A DNA stretch of 64,000 nt from Myrica gale (GCA_963930655.1 OZ005611.1:689501-753500), one strand, 5' to 3'; shown: positions 12,984-25,870, counted from the stretch's first letter. Numbers and translations: made by a program. Notes: generated by a model not told the origin, from the sequence alone.

Positions 12984-15166
12984 GGGAAAAGATTCGGTCA
13001 TAAGAAGCAGAATTATAAGAAGTTCAAAGCAGCGGTTCAGATTTAAAGAAGTAGATCTAACGGTTAAATTTCTGCCACATCAATTAATGATAAAGAGAGA
13101 AACGGCTTGGCTTTTGCTCGGCTTTGGCTGATTTTTTTACAACCCACTTGAGTCGTCTTCTCCAACAAGCTTCTTCTTGTCAAAAGTCGCCAAAACTGAA
13201 TTTTTTTACTTCAATTTTTTCTTCTTCCAGTCTGATGGTGTTTCTTTCTTGTAGAATCTCAGTTTAACTCTATGAAAAGTGAAGGTCACGAATCTAAGTA
13301 CAGTTGAGGATTGACCCAAGTCGCTCACATACTATAGTTGAAATCTCATCTATTTGAGTTATGGATTTTCGACATATTCAGGTATTAATCTGCCATTTTA
13401 TCTTAGTTTTGCATAGCACTTCAAGTACCACTTTCTTCACTCTCAACGTTTGCTATTTTATTTTGTTATATTATTTTTACATGTTCATTAGATTTTTTGG
13501 GGAAAATAATGTCAAAACCATGTTTCCTTTTCTATTATTTGCAGTATATTTACAATGAATCGTTACATCTCTATATAGAGACAAATTCCTACTCTATTTT
13601 TGGTTATACAATTGTTACTATATTCGTGTGCAACTCTGGATGGAAAGAATGTTTCTATTTTAATCTCTACCCAAATTCGTAATGATTCTTTCCCTAAATA
13701 ACAGCTCATGTCAACAAATAAGAACATTCAAATTCAGAATCTTTGAATAGCCATTCATCTCTATCTGTGAAATTCATTGTATTTGGGCAAGCAATTGTAA
13801 CAATCTTTTATAATCTTCAAGAATATTTCTCATGCGTGTAATCTGCTTGACAAAAAGCTGAGAATAACTATATTTTTTTACAAGTCAGAACCTTTATGTT
13901 TTAACAGGTGAATTTCTTTGTTCTTTTGGAACTAACGAAGTGTATGCATTTGGCTGTTATATACCATTTTTGAAGATGACTGCTTCCACAATCACTAATT
14001 CCTCCTTGTTGCAGAGGAGAAGAGTGTGCAGCTTGGCAGTGATGCAGTATATAGTTTAACAGGAGGAAGCATTTCTAGACCTGCTCCGACACCAAGTGGT
14101 GATTAGTGTTAGTTAACTGAAAAGCATTTCTATGGGACGTCCTTGCTGGGGTGTAGTTGGCTTTACTCTTTAATGAGATTGATGTGGACGAATTGTTCTA
14201 CTTTTGGGTCCCTCTATTGATTTGATTTCTTAAAATGCTTATGTTTTTTAGTTCTTCATTCTGTTGTGCCGTAGTTTGGAGTTCCTTCATTCTGTTATGG
14301 TTGTTGTAGTTTGTCTGGTGCGGGAGATGGAAAAGAAGGAAGGCCTGTTTGTGCAGATGTTGGAAAATATTTACGTGTTGGTCCCCCATCCAGTAGTTAA
14401 ACGCTTTTGTTTTTGGGTCCCTAAATAACAAAACGAAGCCTGTTATGCACCAAAATATAGAGTAGGATAATAAGACAATAATTTGGCCTCTTCGAGGGGA
14501 CCTGAACCTCCTTACACTTTCATAGATAAATTTCCACGCAACGTAAAGTTCCCAATGACTTAACATACGATGCTTCTTTGCCTGCCACTATGGAACAATT
14601 TGTTAAACTACTACAAAAAAAATAGCAACAGTCTCTAATTATCAAAAACTTAATACATGTTTACGACCAGGCTAAAAAATAACGAAAAATGTCATAAATC
14701 AAGGCTCGCATGGCTAGAATCTCATAAAAACTTAACCTGCATAGTTTTCCTGTACCATATATAAATATCAGCAGTTCATATGAGTTACTCAGAGGCCAGG
14801 CGTTTTGCAAGACGAAAGACGTTGTTCTGCAAGCCGAAGGACTCTATTCTGCAAGAGAGGTACAAGAAGATGGAGAAAAACTGGGGGGGACTGGGAAGCG
14901 TGTTCTTCAAGCCAAAGGAATGTTCGAAAAAATTGTAAGGGGGAGAGGGGGAGACGTGTTGGGGAAGAAAGGGGGTTGTTGGGTCACGTGTGGCTTAGAA
15001 GAGGCAACAAAAAAAAATGGCTTGGCTTAGAAAGGAAGCCGAGCCAAACTTGGTTCACCTCATTTAATGAGGTGTCTTGATTACAACGGTTGGATGATAT
15101 TTAACCCATCCTAACCGCTCCTTTGAAGTTCTTATAATTCTGTTTCTTATGACCGAATCTTTTCCC
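12984..15166. mobile_element. Mutator-like element (candidate Pack-MULE) inside PLC copy 2 exon 6
   Basis: The 2183-bp element is flanked by a perfect 9-bp duplication, GTTCGATGC (12975-12983 and 15167-15175), the size typical of Mutator. Its termini are about 54-bp inverted repeats beginning GGGAAAAGATTCGGTCATAA, with only a few mismatches. No MURA-like transposase frame is visible, so it is non-autonomous. The interior has exon-like pieces. A splice acceptor near 14012 is followed by an open frame EKSVQLGSDAVYSLTGG...PTPSGD ending TAG near 14107, then UTR-like sequence. This suggests captured host gene DNA, but I could not name the source. Confidence 0.82.
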
Positions 15167-16454
15167 GTTCGATGCAGCTGGCCTAAGGAAATTCTGGTTT
15201 CCCACATCTGGAATGCCAAAAATGGGTGGCGATTGGCCGACAGTTGATACTGTGGTCCAAAAAAATCAACTCTTGGTGGTTTTCACTTCAAACGCTTCTA
15301 AGGAGCTGGTATCTGAAGGGATTGCTTATCAGTGGAATTATATGGTGGAAACCCAATGTAAGTCCCACCGTATCCTCCTTCTGGACTAGTAGATTCACTG
15401 GAGATCAGATACTAATTAAGACGTTGATTTGTTTGAAATTGTAGATGGAGATGCTGGGATGAATGCCAGTACGTGCACCAACAGCGCAGAGTCATCTCCC
15501 TCGAAGACAACCACAAGGTCACTGGTACTAATAAACTGCTTCCCTAGTGTAGTAAACATACTTGTAGCTTGCAGGGATAATTCAGCTCCGTTGTAAAAAC
15601 ATGTTCTAAAGCGGCCGGTAATCGATGGCCTAACTTTATTGCAGTTAATTTTTACAATGTACGATATAACACGTACGTCTGGTATACATAGATCCCCAGC
15701 TAGATTAAGTGAAGAGTTTACGACGTCGAAATTAAGTTATCTCAAAATTAATTGAAATAATCTGAAATAATAATGTCATTGGGTAAGTTTTCTGGATGTG
15801 GAAAAATAGTGCTCATATATAAACTACAATATTTCTGAGTTAAATTATTGCAGATGAGTGATGGCAGTGGAGCACCGGGAGCAGTAGATGTTGCAAATGG
15901 TCACCTAGCTAGCGTGTGGGTGTGGTAATATTGTCTCTTGCAAGGTGTGTCAGCGTTTCAGCCCGCGGGTTCCCTCTGTTCTCCTCCTTTAGATTACGCA
16001 ATTTGCATGTCATGAACCTCAATAATACACGAGATCAATTCGAATAATTACTGAATTAAGCTACTGTAAGTTGATTAAATCTGATTTCTACGTGCAGGGA
16101 AATAGCTAGGAGTACTTCTGGCCGCGCATGTCGCTCCTAGGGCGCTGTTTGTTTTATACCCTGCATAGAGACATTGAAGCAGCTAGCCCATGTTCAATCC
16201 CTGTAGTTGCTTCTTGCTTGAGACAGTCTGCGTCTTGTCATTCTGAATATGTCTGAAATTTTCTCTTATATTTGCATTTCTATACGAAGAAACAAACCAT
16301 GATGTTTCTACACATTTATCCGGTCATGGAAAGCTGAGAAAATGCCGGCGCTTCAAAAGTTTCCATTCTTCATTTTTGGATAAAAAGATGAAAAAATACA
16401 AGAGCACAGTAGGCCCATCAAGCATGGCCCACTTAGAAAACTTTGCCCTCGTAA

Positions 16455-16640
16455 TCATTTTGCATCAAATGCAATGCATGCGTTGTCGCGGAGTGTGGAC
16501 GCGGAGGTGAGTACTGTGCGAATGAGTCAGGTAAATTTAATGGGCCTTTCACCTCTGGGTACTGTCGTCCTGACTCGGTCAGAGCATGCATGCCTGGTGA
16601 AGCAGCGCCTGCATGTGAACTCGGGAGTTGTCAGACGTAA
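16455..16640 (+). other. Cysteine-rich open segment of unknown origin
   Basis: After a TAA at 16452-16454, 61 codons stay open to a TAA at 16638-16640. They include CNACVVAECGRGGEYCANES and later YCRPDSVRACMPGE...CELGSCQT, about nine cysteines in 61 residues. No ATG lies in this frame, so if real it is an exon or a remnant, not a whole gene. It lies just downstream of the decayed PLC copy 2 and upstream of the intact copy. It does not match that family's own Cys-rich exon 3. It could be chance. Confidence 0.3.
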
Positions 16641-16845
16641 TTTACGCTAACTTCGTTTGACGAACGGGTACAATTCTCTAAGAAACGGCACAATGAAATC
16701 AGACGTACATAATCCAATTTGCTTACGAAAAAGTAGAGCTAACGGCGTAATTTGGCCTCATCAACCTGGCTTCTCTATTTCTTTACGCTTTCTTCCTCGG
16801 TAGCCTTGCGTGTTAAATCTAAGTCAAGGAACGAGGTTAACCTGA

Positions 16846-17025
16846 GGGGTGTTTGTTTCCCCAAAATTTTGAAGTTCGAAATTTTCAACAAAATAAACAC
16901 ATTCCAAAATTTTTAACTTTTACACACATACACTCTACTTTTCACAAACCCCAATAAATCTCAATAAAGTAAAGATTGTCAAAATTTCGGGAATATTCCC
17001 CGAAATTTCCACAAACAAACGCCCC
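16846..17025. mobile_element. MITE with GGGG(T/C)GTTTGTTT ends
   Basis: The 180-bp AT-rich element has inverted ends GGGGTGTTTGTTT and AAACAAACGCCCC, and an interior rich in AAATTTCGG/CCGAAATTT. A related copy lies at 26515-26696. No clear target duplication was seen, so the superfamily is undecided. Confidence 0.6.
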
Positions 17026-17069
17026 AAGATATCTCCGTTGTACAGATCAGGAAAATTCGATAATCAGTG

Positions 17070-17375
17070 AAATCATTAGAACATATGAAGGATAAAAGAG
17101 TAATTTGATTTTATATAATATCATGAAATCATTTTCGTGCATAATAAATGCAGTTAAGTTCCTTGCATATGAAAATAAATGCACGGGACCACTATAACAT
17201 ATGAAGGATAAAAGAGTAATTTCATTTTCGTGCATAATAAATGCAGTTAAGTTCCTTGCATATGAAAATAAATGCACGGGACCACTATAACATATGAAGG
17301 ATAAAAGAGTAATTTGATTTTGTATAATATCATGAAATCATTTTCGTGCATAATAATTTAATAAATGCAATTAAG
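17070..17375. repeat. Minisatellite, three tandem copies of a 93-118-bp unit
   Basis: The motif from ACATATGAAGGATAAAAGAG through ATGAAAATAAATGCACGGGA occurs three times, starting near 17070, 17188 and 17281. The middle copy lacks about 27 bp (the TTGATTTT...ATGAAATCA part) and the last copy is cut short. Long open frames across it on the minus strand are translations of the repeat, not genes. It lies about 600 bp upstream of the intact PLC copy. Confidence 0.85.
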
Positions 17376-17965
17376 TTCTTGGGGTCGTTTTAATTTACCG
17401 GTCATTTTTTTTAATTAGGTAAAGTTTGAAAATTCAAAGGCTCGAGGATTAGGACTAATTAGTACTTTTTTTAGCTATTCTTATATACATATTAAGGACT
17501 AATTAGTACTTTACTTGTATGGTAACACCTGCAATTCTTAGCTATGGAATATTTTCCTTATAGAAAAATATGCACATAAAATATATTAAAAAAAAAACTT
17601 GGTAGTCCAAATCTCTTATTCCTTTCTCTTATATATAATTACAAGTTTTAAATCGAACCATGATATATTCCATATTGCTCTTACGAACATCTTTTTTTAA
17701 AAAATAAGTAAAAATGTTTGGTTGAATTCGTGACGTCCCTACGCAATTAACAATATCGCAGTTAAAGTCTAAACCGCGCGTGCATGATTGGAGTATCTAC
17801 ATGTTTGATCCCCTCGATTCCTAAGGACGCCATAACATATACGTCTTTCTTCCTTCCTTTCTTCCTCCCTGGTCACACTCGCAAATATTATATACAGAAC
17901 AAGCCCACTATACAAATGGACGGGCATTCCCATTTCTGACTATATTTCTCTCTCCCTCCAAAGCT
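17376..17965. promoter_or_regulatory. Upstream region of the intact PLC-like gene
   Basis: AT-rich sequence ending in a likely core promoter. A TTATATA stretch lies near 17888-17894, about 75 bp before the start codon, and a CT-rich leader follows. Only the TATA-like motif and the leader support this. Confidence 0.4.
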
Positions 17966-20900
17966 ATGAAGGTACACCTTCCTCTTCCGTTTGCTCTGTT
18001 TCTCTCGATCTCTCTCTCAGACTCCTAAAAATCAGAGACAATGTTTAGTCTAACTCTGTGGTTTTTCTGCAGAACTTCATTTTTTATGCGACTCTCCTCG
18101 CCTTGATTAGCCTTCATCCCTTTAGTTGTTCGACTGCTCTCAAGGTATTCATTGAGAAACGAAGAAATTGCTCGGAACCTTTTTAAACTTTTTCTTATCT
18201 ATTATTTCTCATATTTGACAGGAGGGGCAAACATGCGTAAAAGACAGTAATTGTGACCGGGGCTTGCACTGCGAGGCGTGTCTCGCAAACGGCAACATAC
18301 GGCCAAGATGTACTCGAATCCAGCCTGTTAGTCCCACTTCGAAGGTGATCGCTACACCCCCATTTCTGCTTGTTCCTTTTTTTCTTTCGTTTCTGCCATT
18401 TGGTAGTGGATGCGGACGTGAACGTTTTGAATAGGTGAAGGGGCTGCCGTTTAATCGGTACTCGTGGCTGACGACGCACAACGCTTTTTCTAGGCTGGGA
18501 GAGAAGTCGGCCACCGGCTCTGTGATTCTTGCTCCTACGAACCAGCAGGACTCCATTACCAGTCAGCTCAATGTATGTGCTTTTACTCCTCTTTCTTATT
18601 AACACGGAATCAATTGTTGGTGGCTAGTGAGGTGGGCTGTTGTCGTCTCTGTCATTATGCTGAATAAACTTCCCGGAAAAGTTAAGAAAGCTTCTGGTAT
18701 ATGGTTGAAAGACCAAAATCTCCCTTGATGTGAGTGGGTGGTTTTTTTTCTCTGTAGAATGGGCGAGTTCCTCTGTGAAGTGAAAATGGTTTTTGGGGGT
18801 GTGGAAATGGTAGATTAAATATGAGCGTTTGAATCTTCTTCTACCCTCGGAATTACAGTCCAAGGAGGAAAGAAGAGAACCAGTGTCAGGACCATTAATA
18901 AACATAATCAAGTCCAAGTCCACCGTAAAAGTAATAATCTGTGCAGGAGTTGTGTTTGAACGTGGTCGTGGGGTCTTGATGTCTTGTGACTCTTGTCCAG
19001 TGTGTTTCGAGTGAGAATATATTCTTTGGGTTGAACTCTAGTCACTAGCACTTGGATTTGTTAGATTTATTTAATTCATTCCACAAAAGGCTTCTCTGGA
19101 TTTTTAAATATGGACTAGTAATTCCGTCTGTCGAGGTTAGCTGTCTTCTTAAATAAAATTTGTTTATGGAATATGACTCTGGTCCAGATTATTACGATTT
19201 GATCGACTTTTTTTGCATTTTAAAGGAACATGATTTATAGTTCACCACTTTTGAATGAGTATGAAAGAACCCAAAAGCACTTTAACCACATACACACACA
19301 CAAAAAAATCCCTCGAAACCTTTTATCTGCAAAGAGTTCCCATTTTTGGTTGGAGAAGTAAACATCTTGTCAATTATGATGGATCGGGCATGGCAACTGC
19401 TGAGAAACCTTTTACTGTTTTTTGGTAGAACGATATGGCCCGCATTTTAGGTGTGAGGTGACTTTAATTATTTCCTCTGCTTTCTTTTTCTATTTCAGCC
19501 TCTAGGATTTAACGTAGTACTTAATATCTATTAACAAATAGAAAGATGTTCCTCCCAAATGGATGTTATAATAAGGTGACAGTGTCAGCGTGCTAACAAT
19601 TATTGTTTTAAGCTTTCAATGCCTACCTACTATGCTTAGTTTATACAGGAACATCAGACAAGGATACACCACATCTTCGGGAATAACTTAATTGCCAATG
19701 GTTAAAAAAATTTCTAGTGGAGAAAGGAAATTAATGCTGTGTTCTGTCTCCATGGTACAAGTGCACACTCAAATTATTCAACTAAAAAAAAAGCAACTAT
19801 TTAGCTCACCACCATCTGCTTTCTGCGCAGCCACATGTGGTGTCGATAATAATTTGATTTTTCAAAGTTTGAAATAATTCCCTTGCTAATTGCTTTGAAC
19901 GAAAGGAAAACGGAAAGATTTGTTTAGATGTGATCCGAGATTCCCGACTGTTTTATGACCAAGAACACTTCCCTCTGGATTAATTCTGTAGTATCTCCCT
20001 TGATTTCCTCTCTTTCTGTTCAATTTGGGAGGCAAGTATGTATAGATTATAGTGCTGTTATACTGATCAAGTCATTCGGAATGTTCTGGTATTTTTGGTC
20101 TTCAGATTTGTCAGTTGTTACTGGTCTCTTCAAGAAATGTAAACAGTCCTGTTCTCCGTTAGAGGAGCCAATGTGTTATGCAAATCTAGATTGAGGAGCC
20201 TATGCTTAGAGGTTGTTTTATATTGCAGAATGGCGTTAGAGGTCTGATGCTGGACATGTATGACTTTGAAAACGACATCTGGTTGTGTCACTCTTTCGGT
20301 GGCAAGTGCTACAACTTTACGGCCTTTGTAAGTGTGAACAAATTGGTGTCTGGGAACCGCACGAGGGATCATTCCCAGAAGATGATTTCTGTTTGTCAAA
20401 TGTTATCCTTTAATCTGCATATTATCTTCTTGAACACGTAGTTATCTGACACCTCATTTACCAGCAACCTGCCATCAATGTTCTCAAAAAGATCCAAAGC
20501 TTTCTTGTGGCAAACCCATCGGAGATCATCACCATTATGATTGAAGACTATGTTACATCACCAAAGGGCCTGACTAAAGTGTTTAAGGCTTCTGGCCTGA
20601 TGAAATACTGGTTTCCTGTATCTCGAATGCCCAAAAGTGGTGGAGATTGGCCATCAGTAGATGATATGGTCCAGAAAAATCAGCGTTTAGTAGTTTTTAC
20701 TTCGAAAGCATCCAAGGAAGCTTCTGAAGGGATTGCCTACGAGTGGAGATATGTCGTAGAAAATCAATGTGAGTCCTATTTTATGTTTTCCTCATCTGAT
20801 TTTCGTGGCTCGAGGAGAAAAATATTTCTGTGATAGCAGGCTAATTATGATGGGTTTGAAAATTACAGATGGGAATGGTGGGATGAAAGCTGGTTTGTGT

Positions 20901-21624
20901 CCAAACAGAGCAGAATCACCTGCCATGAACACAACATCGAGATCACTGGTCCTAGTGAACTATTTTCCAGATTTGGCGGACATAGCTCAAGCTTGCAAGG
21001 ATAATTCAGCTCCATTACTTAGAATGCTGAACACCTGCTATGAAGCAGCAGGCAAACGATGGCCTAACTTCATGGCTGTTGATTTTTACAAGGTACTGGA
21101 TAATACGTTCCGAATCTATTGCTATAAGCCAAATAGATTTAGCGAAGGTAATTATTAATTTATTTTGTGCATGTACTTTTCAGAGGAGTGATGGTGGTGG
21201 CGCCCCAGAAGCTACAGACGTGGCAAATGGGCATTTAGTCTGTGGGTGTGGAAATATTGCGAATTGCAAGGTGTGCTCCAGCAAGAGCTACTTTAGTTTC
21301 AACCTCCTTTGGTTCATGTCATAATTTTTAATATAGTGATAGTTAACACAATTGAACAAAATGATTGACCAGGGAAAAGAAAAGTAAAAAAATATACAGA
21401 TAGCAGGTAAGAGGAATCGTGACATTAACTTGGTATATAATCTGATTAATTATTACCTGCAGCCAAATATAACTTTTGGAGTATGCGGCATTCCTGAGGC
21501 TGGTGTTGCCCGTACACCAGGAGCAGTACAAAAAGATTCTGGCTTTGGCTATTCATCTAGTGAACCAGTTCCATTGAAGTGGTTGCTAGGAACTGCAGTT
21601 GCAGCCCTTCTCTTGTCATTGTGA
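17966..21624 (+). CDS. PI-PLC X domain-containing protein, GPI-anchor type (At1g49740/At5g67130-like)
   Basis: Nine exons with GT/AG borders: 17966-17971, 18073-18144, 18222-18344, 18435-18572, 20229-20327, 20465-20768, 20869-21092, 21184-21270 and 21463-21624; 404 residues. The first exon codes only Met-Lys. The order is a signal peptide ([17 protein letters not shown]), a Cys-rich block (about 27-67), the PI-PLC X domain from about residue 68, and a hydrophobic tail ([17 protein letters not shown]) suggesting GPI anchoring. The two active-site histidines of the fold are probably those in LTTHNAF and WLCHSF. There is no Y, EF-hand or C2 domain, so this is a PLC-like phosphodiesterase, not classical plant PI-PLC; its substrate is uncertain. 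Intron 4 is 1656 bp. It is the only intact member of a three-copy array. Confidence 0.92.
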
Positions 21625-24600
21625 ATATAGATTTATACCTGCGTCTTTTCGGGGTGGAAAATAGAAAGAATCTGACCAAAAGGCAACTCACTTGGAAGTT
21701 GGAATTGTGTTGAATGGTATTCATGTGACTGAGTAGTTGACAGAAAAGAAAAAACTTCCTGCATTTGTTACTACAGCTTTGCAAAAATTTGATCTCTGTC
21801 GTGCGGGCAAGCTCAATTGCTTGGCTTGGCTGTTTCTCTTGTAATTTGAAGTACTAACATACAACGTCATTGAACTATTCTTTTCTGTTTACTTTTCTGC
21901 ACTGAACTGGGAATAGTGTTGAATGGTATTGCAATTGCATATTGTCGTCCTTGGCTTTCCCCAATTCGGCAGGCCACCTGAAGTTGATGAGTGGAAACCA
22001 TTATACTCTGCGATCAAGAAAACACTAAATGCTACTGATAATACCACCCTGGCTGTCTATCTCTTCCAAGTACCAGCTCAATAACTCAATCTAAAACTAT
22101 ATAGCTTACAGTGTACTACAACATACGCAGATATCACCTCGTGACGCTCTTAGTGCAGTCTTGTGACATGAGAATCACCACCTTAGTATCGTACTATCTA
22201 GTGCCCAAGGCAATGGCTTCTCTGCATTGAACTCCCAGTTGTCTGCCTCTTTATATAGTTAGGGCTGCCTGTGGCTGCTGCAGAAGATGCTCGAGAGTCG
22301 GGGAGCTCTACTCTAGGAGTAGGAGAGAGCGCGACTTATACCCCATCAGTTGTAGGCGACGCCCAAGTCGACCTCTGGGAGATCAACATAGTATCCTCGT
22401 GGGCTTTGGTGGAACATGCTTAGGCTTAGCTCTGCCTCCTTCACCATCAAAATCTCATGGGGTGCATGACTAAGCTGCAACTTCACTAGTGATTCATAGT
22501 GGGTCTCACCATCAGCCCGAAATGTCCAAAAATATATAGAACATGGCCCAATTAAAGTTGCCAACATTGCGAAACCACTCTCGAGGCTCCAGCATTTGAG
22601 CCCTTTTTTAACTACTGGGGATGGAGTTCGAATTCTTTGCTAAATTGTCTGGCCCAAAACCCAGATTATTTAAACTGTGCTTAGCTGCTTAATTGTTTGG
22701 TTCGGGGTCACGAGCGGAGCACCGCGAGAGATAATAATAACTGCGCGTAAATCAAGGGCCTTATGCTTTAAAAACAAGGATATGCACTCCATCTGCGCAC
22801 GGCTCAAGACAGCTTAATTTCTTGATTTTTAGCAGTCCAAGGATAAGGATAAGGATACATTAGCTTGTAGCGACACTGGCTTGACACCTTATGATCAAAC
22901 ACGCTGCTCAAAAACACCGAGCTCGTTTTTTATGTTAACTCAAGCGCAACAGGATCTGTAGGTATATAGGGGGAATCAAACACGAAAACTGTCTCCTATC
23001 TCACAATGTTGGAAAATCCTACTGCAATTTTATGATGGAGAAGAATATGAAATCAATATCCATTACGTACAGAAGATAGATATCTCCGTCTGGTACAGGA
23101 GATACCACCTTGTGCGGAGATTCTTATTTGCTAGACATGGAATATTCCATTTATAAACATGTATACCATGATTAGTGCACCTGAGCTTTCCAGAAGTGGC
23201 ACATGAGCAAAATTCATTGCCCATTAACTAGTTGGATAATTGGTTCATCACCCAAAGAGCACCAATTTCCTCCTTGATTGGTGCTTAGATTTCCCACTCA
23301 CTTTGGATGCACATCGTCTCATAAGGCTTTCAGATTTTGGGCTGCTGTCGCCAAGTCCGAAAGCGACCCACCTTTGGTTTATAATCTGCATTGCCAATGA
23401 CCACTCCCCCCTCGGGAACGTCCAAGAAAATGGGCAACATTATCTAATTAAAAGCATGCCATTACTTTCTCCAATCTTTCTGGCCACAGATGGAGGTGAA
23501 ATATCCAATTACAAATTACTCATTAGCGAAGATATATAATACAAGAAAAATAAAAAGGCTTCAGAACGATCTCATATCAATATCGAAGTCTAGTTGGTTG
23601 AAAATTGAATCAATACCGTAAATGCTTTTCCATATACTTTAGCATCTGGACTTTGGTTTTGGACCACGTCAGCATCGCCATGAATGGACACGTGCTAGAC
23701 GTTTGGACCACGGACGTGGGAAGTGGGGTTCAATTATTTGATCACCTGGACCACAGATTGTTGACAATTTGCGCCTAAAGCTAGTAGGATCCATCATTTT
23801 TCCCAATTGGAAAAAAAGGCTCACTATTCACTGAGGGAGCTTAACCCAACAATATTCGTCTACTTTGTTCTTTACTTTCATCCAATCTCGTGTAAGTGAC
23901 ATCAGTGTAGTCCAAATCAACAAATCCAAGTCCTACGCATGGCTGTGAAATCGGACATTGCCCGAATCAATGAGAGCATGCTTGTTGCCTTTAACTAAAA
24001 TTCTTGCACTAATACTCTAAAACGAGGGTGAGGAACATGACAGGGATGAGGGATTCCTTGGATCATTCGTGTGAACTTCAATGGGTTGTTGACACCCAAT
24101 TTGCAGACAATTTGCGAAAGGAATATATGGTGTCTATGTCATTGAGATCGCTTATGGACACAGATTCTTATTTCATAGCATTTCTCTCTATAATAAAGGA
24201 TAAATACGCACTAACTGCAAGATCAATTTTTTTTTAAAAAAAAGAACAAAATTCTCTCGTTCTTTATGATTCTGACGTGACGTTTAGACAGGTATTTTAT
24301 TAACCATAACTAACTGCCAATAAGCTTCGCAAATGAGGATCCTAAATTAAATTAATTTAGTGCATCCATTTTTAAATAGGTTTGCTACTTTCTTCCCCTT
24401 TTTAAAATGGAAACAGTACTTATCTCTTCGTTTTATTTTTGTATATTATCCGATTTCTTTCAGAAAAGTGTATTTTTAAAGGCTGTTGTGACCATATCTT
24501 ATATAAAATAAAATAAAAAGGTAAAATACGCAATTTTTATGGATAATCGTACAAATTAAAAAAAGAACAAATATTATAGGGCAGGAAAAGTTCGAGATAA

Positions 24601-25870
24601 GAGTGTAGAGGGTTGACTATGTATTGAAATTCGTTACAGTAAATCATTTCGCTTCTTTTCTCAAAGGTGTTGTTAGTTTATGAAAACCAATGGAACAGTC
24701 AGTTTCCAACTTTCCATAGTTTATTGCCGTCGGTATCCGCGAAGAGATCGATTAGTGCAATGCTTTTTTCTATTCAAATTGAATAGTGCCAAATTTTGCA
24801 AATGGGACTAATTCCAGCGGAGAATCAATGCGATACCTCCACAAAAAGTGATAAAAGGTCATCTCGGTGGGGTAACTTGGGGAGCTTTAAGCACGCTAAG
24901 TTTATACACAAGTGCGAATGTCAATTCCCACGAACCATCCTAGTTTGAACCTTCCTCGGTTGAAACCACCCCTGGACTGCACAGTTCCTCCAAGTTCAAC
25001 AACAAAAGCTAACTCAAAGATTTAGCCTAATAATTTGGTTTGAACTTTAATAACATGATTCCGTTTAAATTTCGTAGGTGCTACGGACCTTTTTAAGATT
25101 ATTTTTAAATTTTTTAACCTGATAATTACTCAACTTACGTGGGACAGAGGGGACTACACATACTCTTGAAATTACAAAGGATATCGTAATGTAGAATGAG
25201 CAGGCCAAAACAATTCTAGAGGATACATAATGTCGGTCGACTACTGTCTGATCTCATACACTTTGTATTTTATAAGAAAAAAGAAGAATATAGAAAAGAA
25301 AAGAAATATTATGTAAATACAATATGTACATACTTCTATGATATTCTCTCGAGTCTCGACCATTTGGATAATGTTAAACAGAGGCACTTGGAATTCCGTA
25401 CTTGGGGCAGCAGCCACGACACAGACACACACAGTTGGCGTCAGACCAAGACGGTCAAAATTCCAGAGAATAAAACAATTGGCACAGGAGCTGGAAACAC
25501 GTGCGAGGTGGAGAAGGATCTAGTGCATGGGGCCATGGGGGGGGGGGGGGGGAGGGGGGGCGGTGACAGTAAAAAAATTACAAAATGTGTTTGTGTAGGC
25601 TGTACCGCTAAGAACCTGCCCCGTTGACCGGAGAGAACAGGGTCACATTGGGGCGTGGCTTGTGGCGCGCAATGTCCCCTCCACGAGTGTGCTTTGCGCC
25701 GCTAAACGACACCGCCTCCCTGCCTCAGTGGCTGTTCCTCTCTGACTGCCTCTGGATCTCTCTCTCAATTTCTTTTTGTTCTTTATATTTATTTTTTCGT
25801 CTGCGAAAGTAAAAGCTTCCCCCGAGCATTTCTCCCCCTCTAGGTGAATGAAATCATGAGATGAAAAAAA
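21625..25870. other. Long intergenic region without a recognised gene
   Basis: AT-rich spacer. A short exon-like frame at about 21970-22085 (RPPEVDEWKPLYSAIKKTL...) ends in a stop and could be a gene fragment, but I do not recognise it. A long G tract lies at about 25537-25560. No other element with clear ends was seen. Confidence 0.45.

Larger units (their letters stand above)
12113..16140 (+). pseudogene. PI-PLC X domain gene, tandem copy 2 (5'-truncated, element-ridden)
   Basis: Recognisable parts are the end of exon 4 (about 12113-12152, QEDSITDQLN), exon 5 (12361-12450, ending FTAF), exon 6 split into 12859-12983 and 15176-15357, exon 7 (from 15445), exon 8 (15854-15944) and exon 9 (16098-16140). 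Exons 1-3 are missing. Exon 6 is interrupted by a Mutator-like element. On both sides of that element, and across its target duplication, the frame is still open (GVFDA, then AGLRKFW), so exon 6 was probably coding when the element landed. Exon 7 has lost bases after SAPL, exon 8 has an insertion near LASVWVW, and exon 9 is nearly all gone. Intron 5 holds a separate hAT MITE. Not expected to give a functional protein. Confidence 0.85.

Noticed and set aside
14198-14566. 122-codon minus-strand frame inside the Mutator-like element
   Set aside because: No transposase or other family features; lies in the AT-rich part opposite the UTR-like sequence.
17047-17277. Minus-strand frame with repeated peptide HLFSYARNLTAFIMHEN
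   Set aside because: It is a translation of the minisatellite; the repeat explains it.
23240-23539. 99-codon plus-strand frame
   Set aside because: Contains a SDFGLLSP phrase but none of the other kinase motifs; judged fortuitous.
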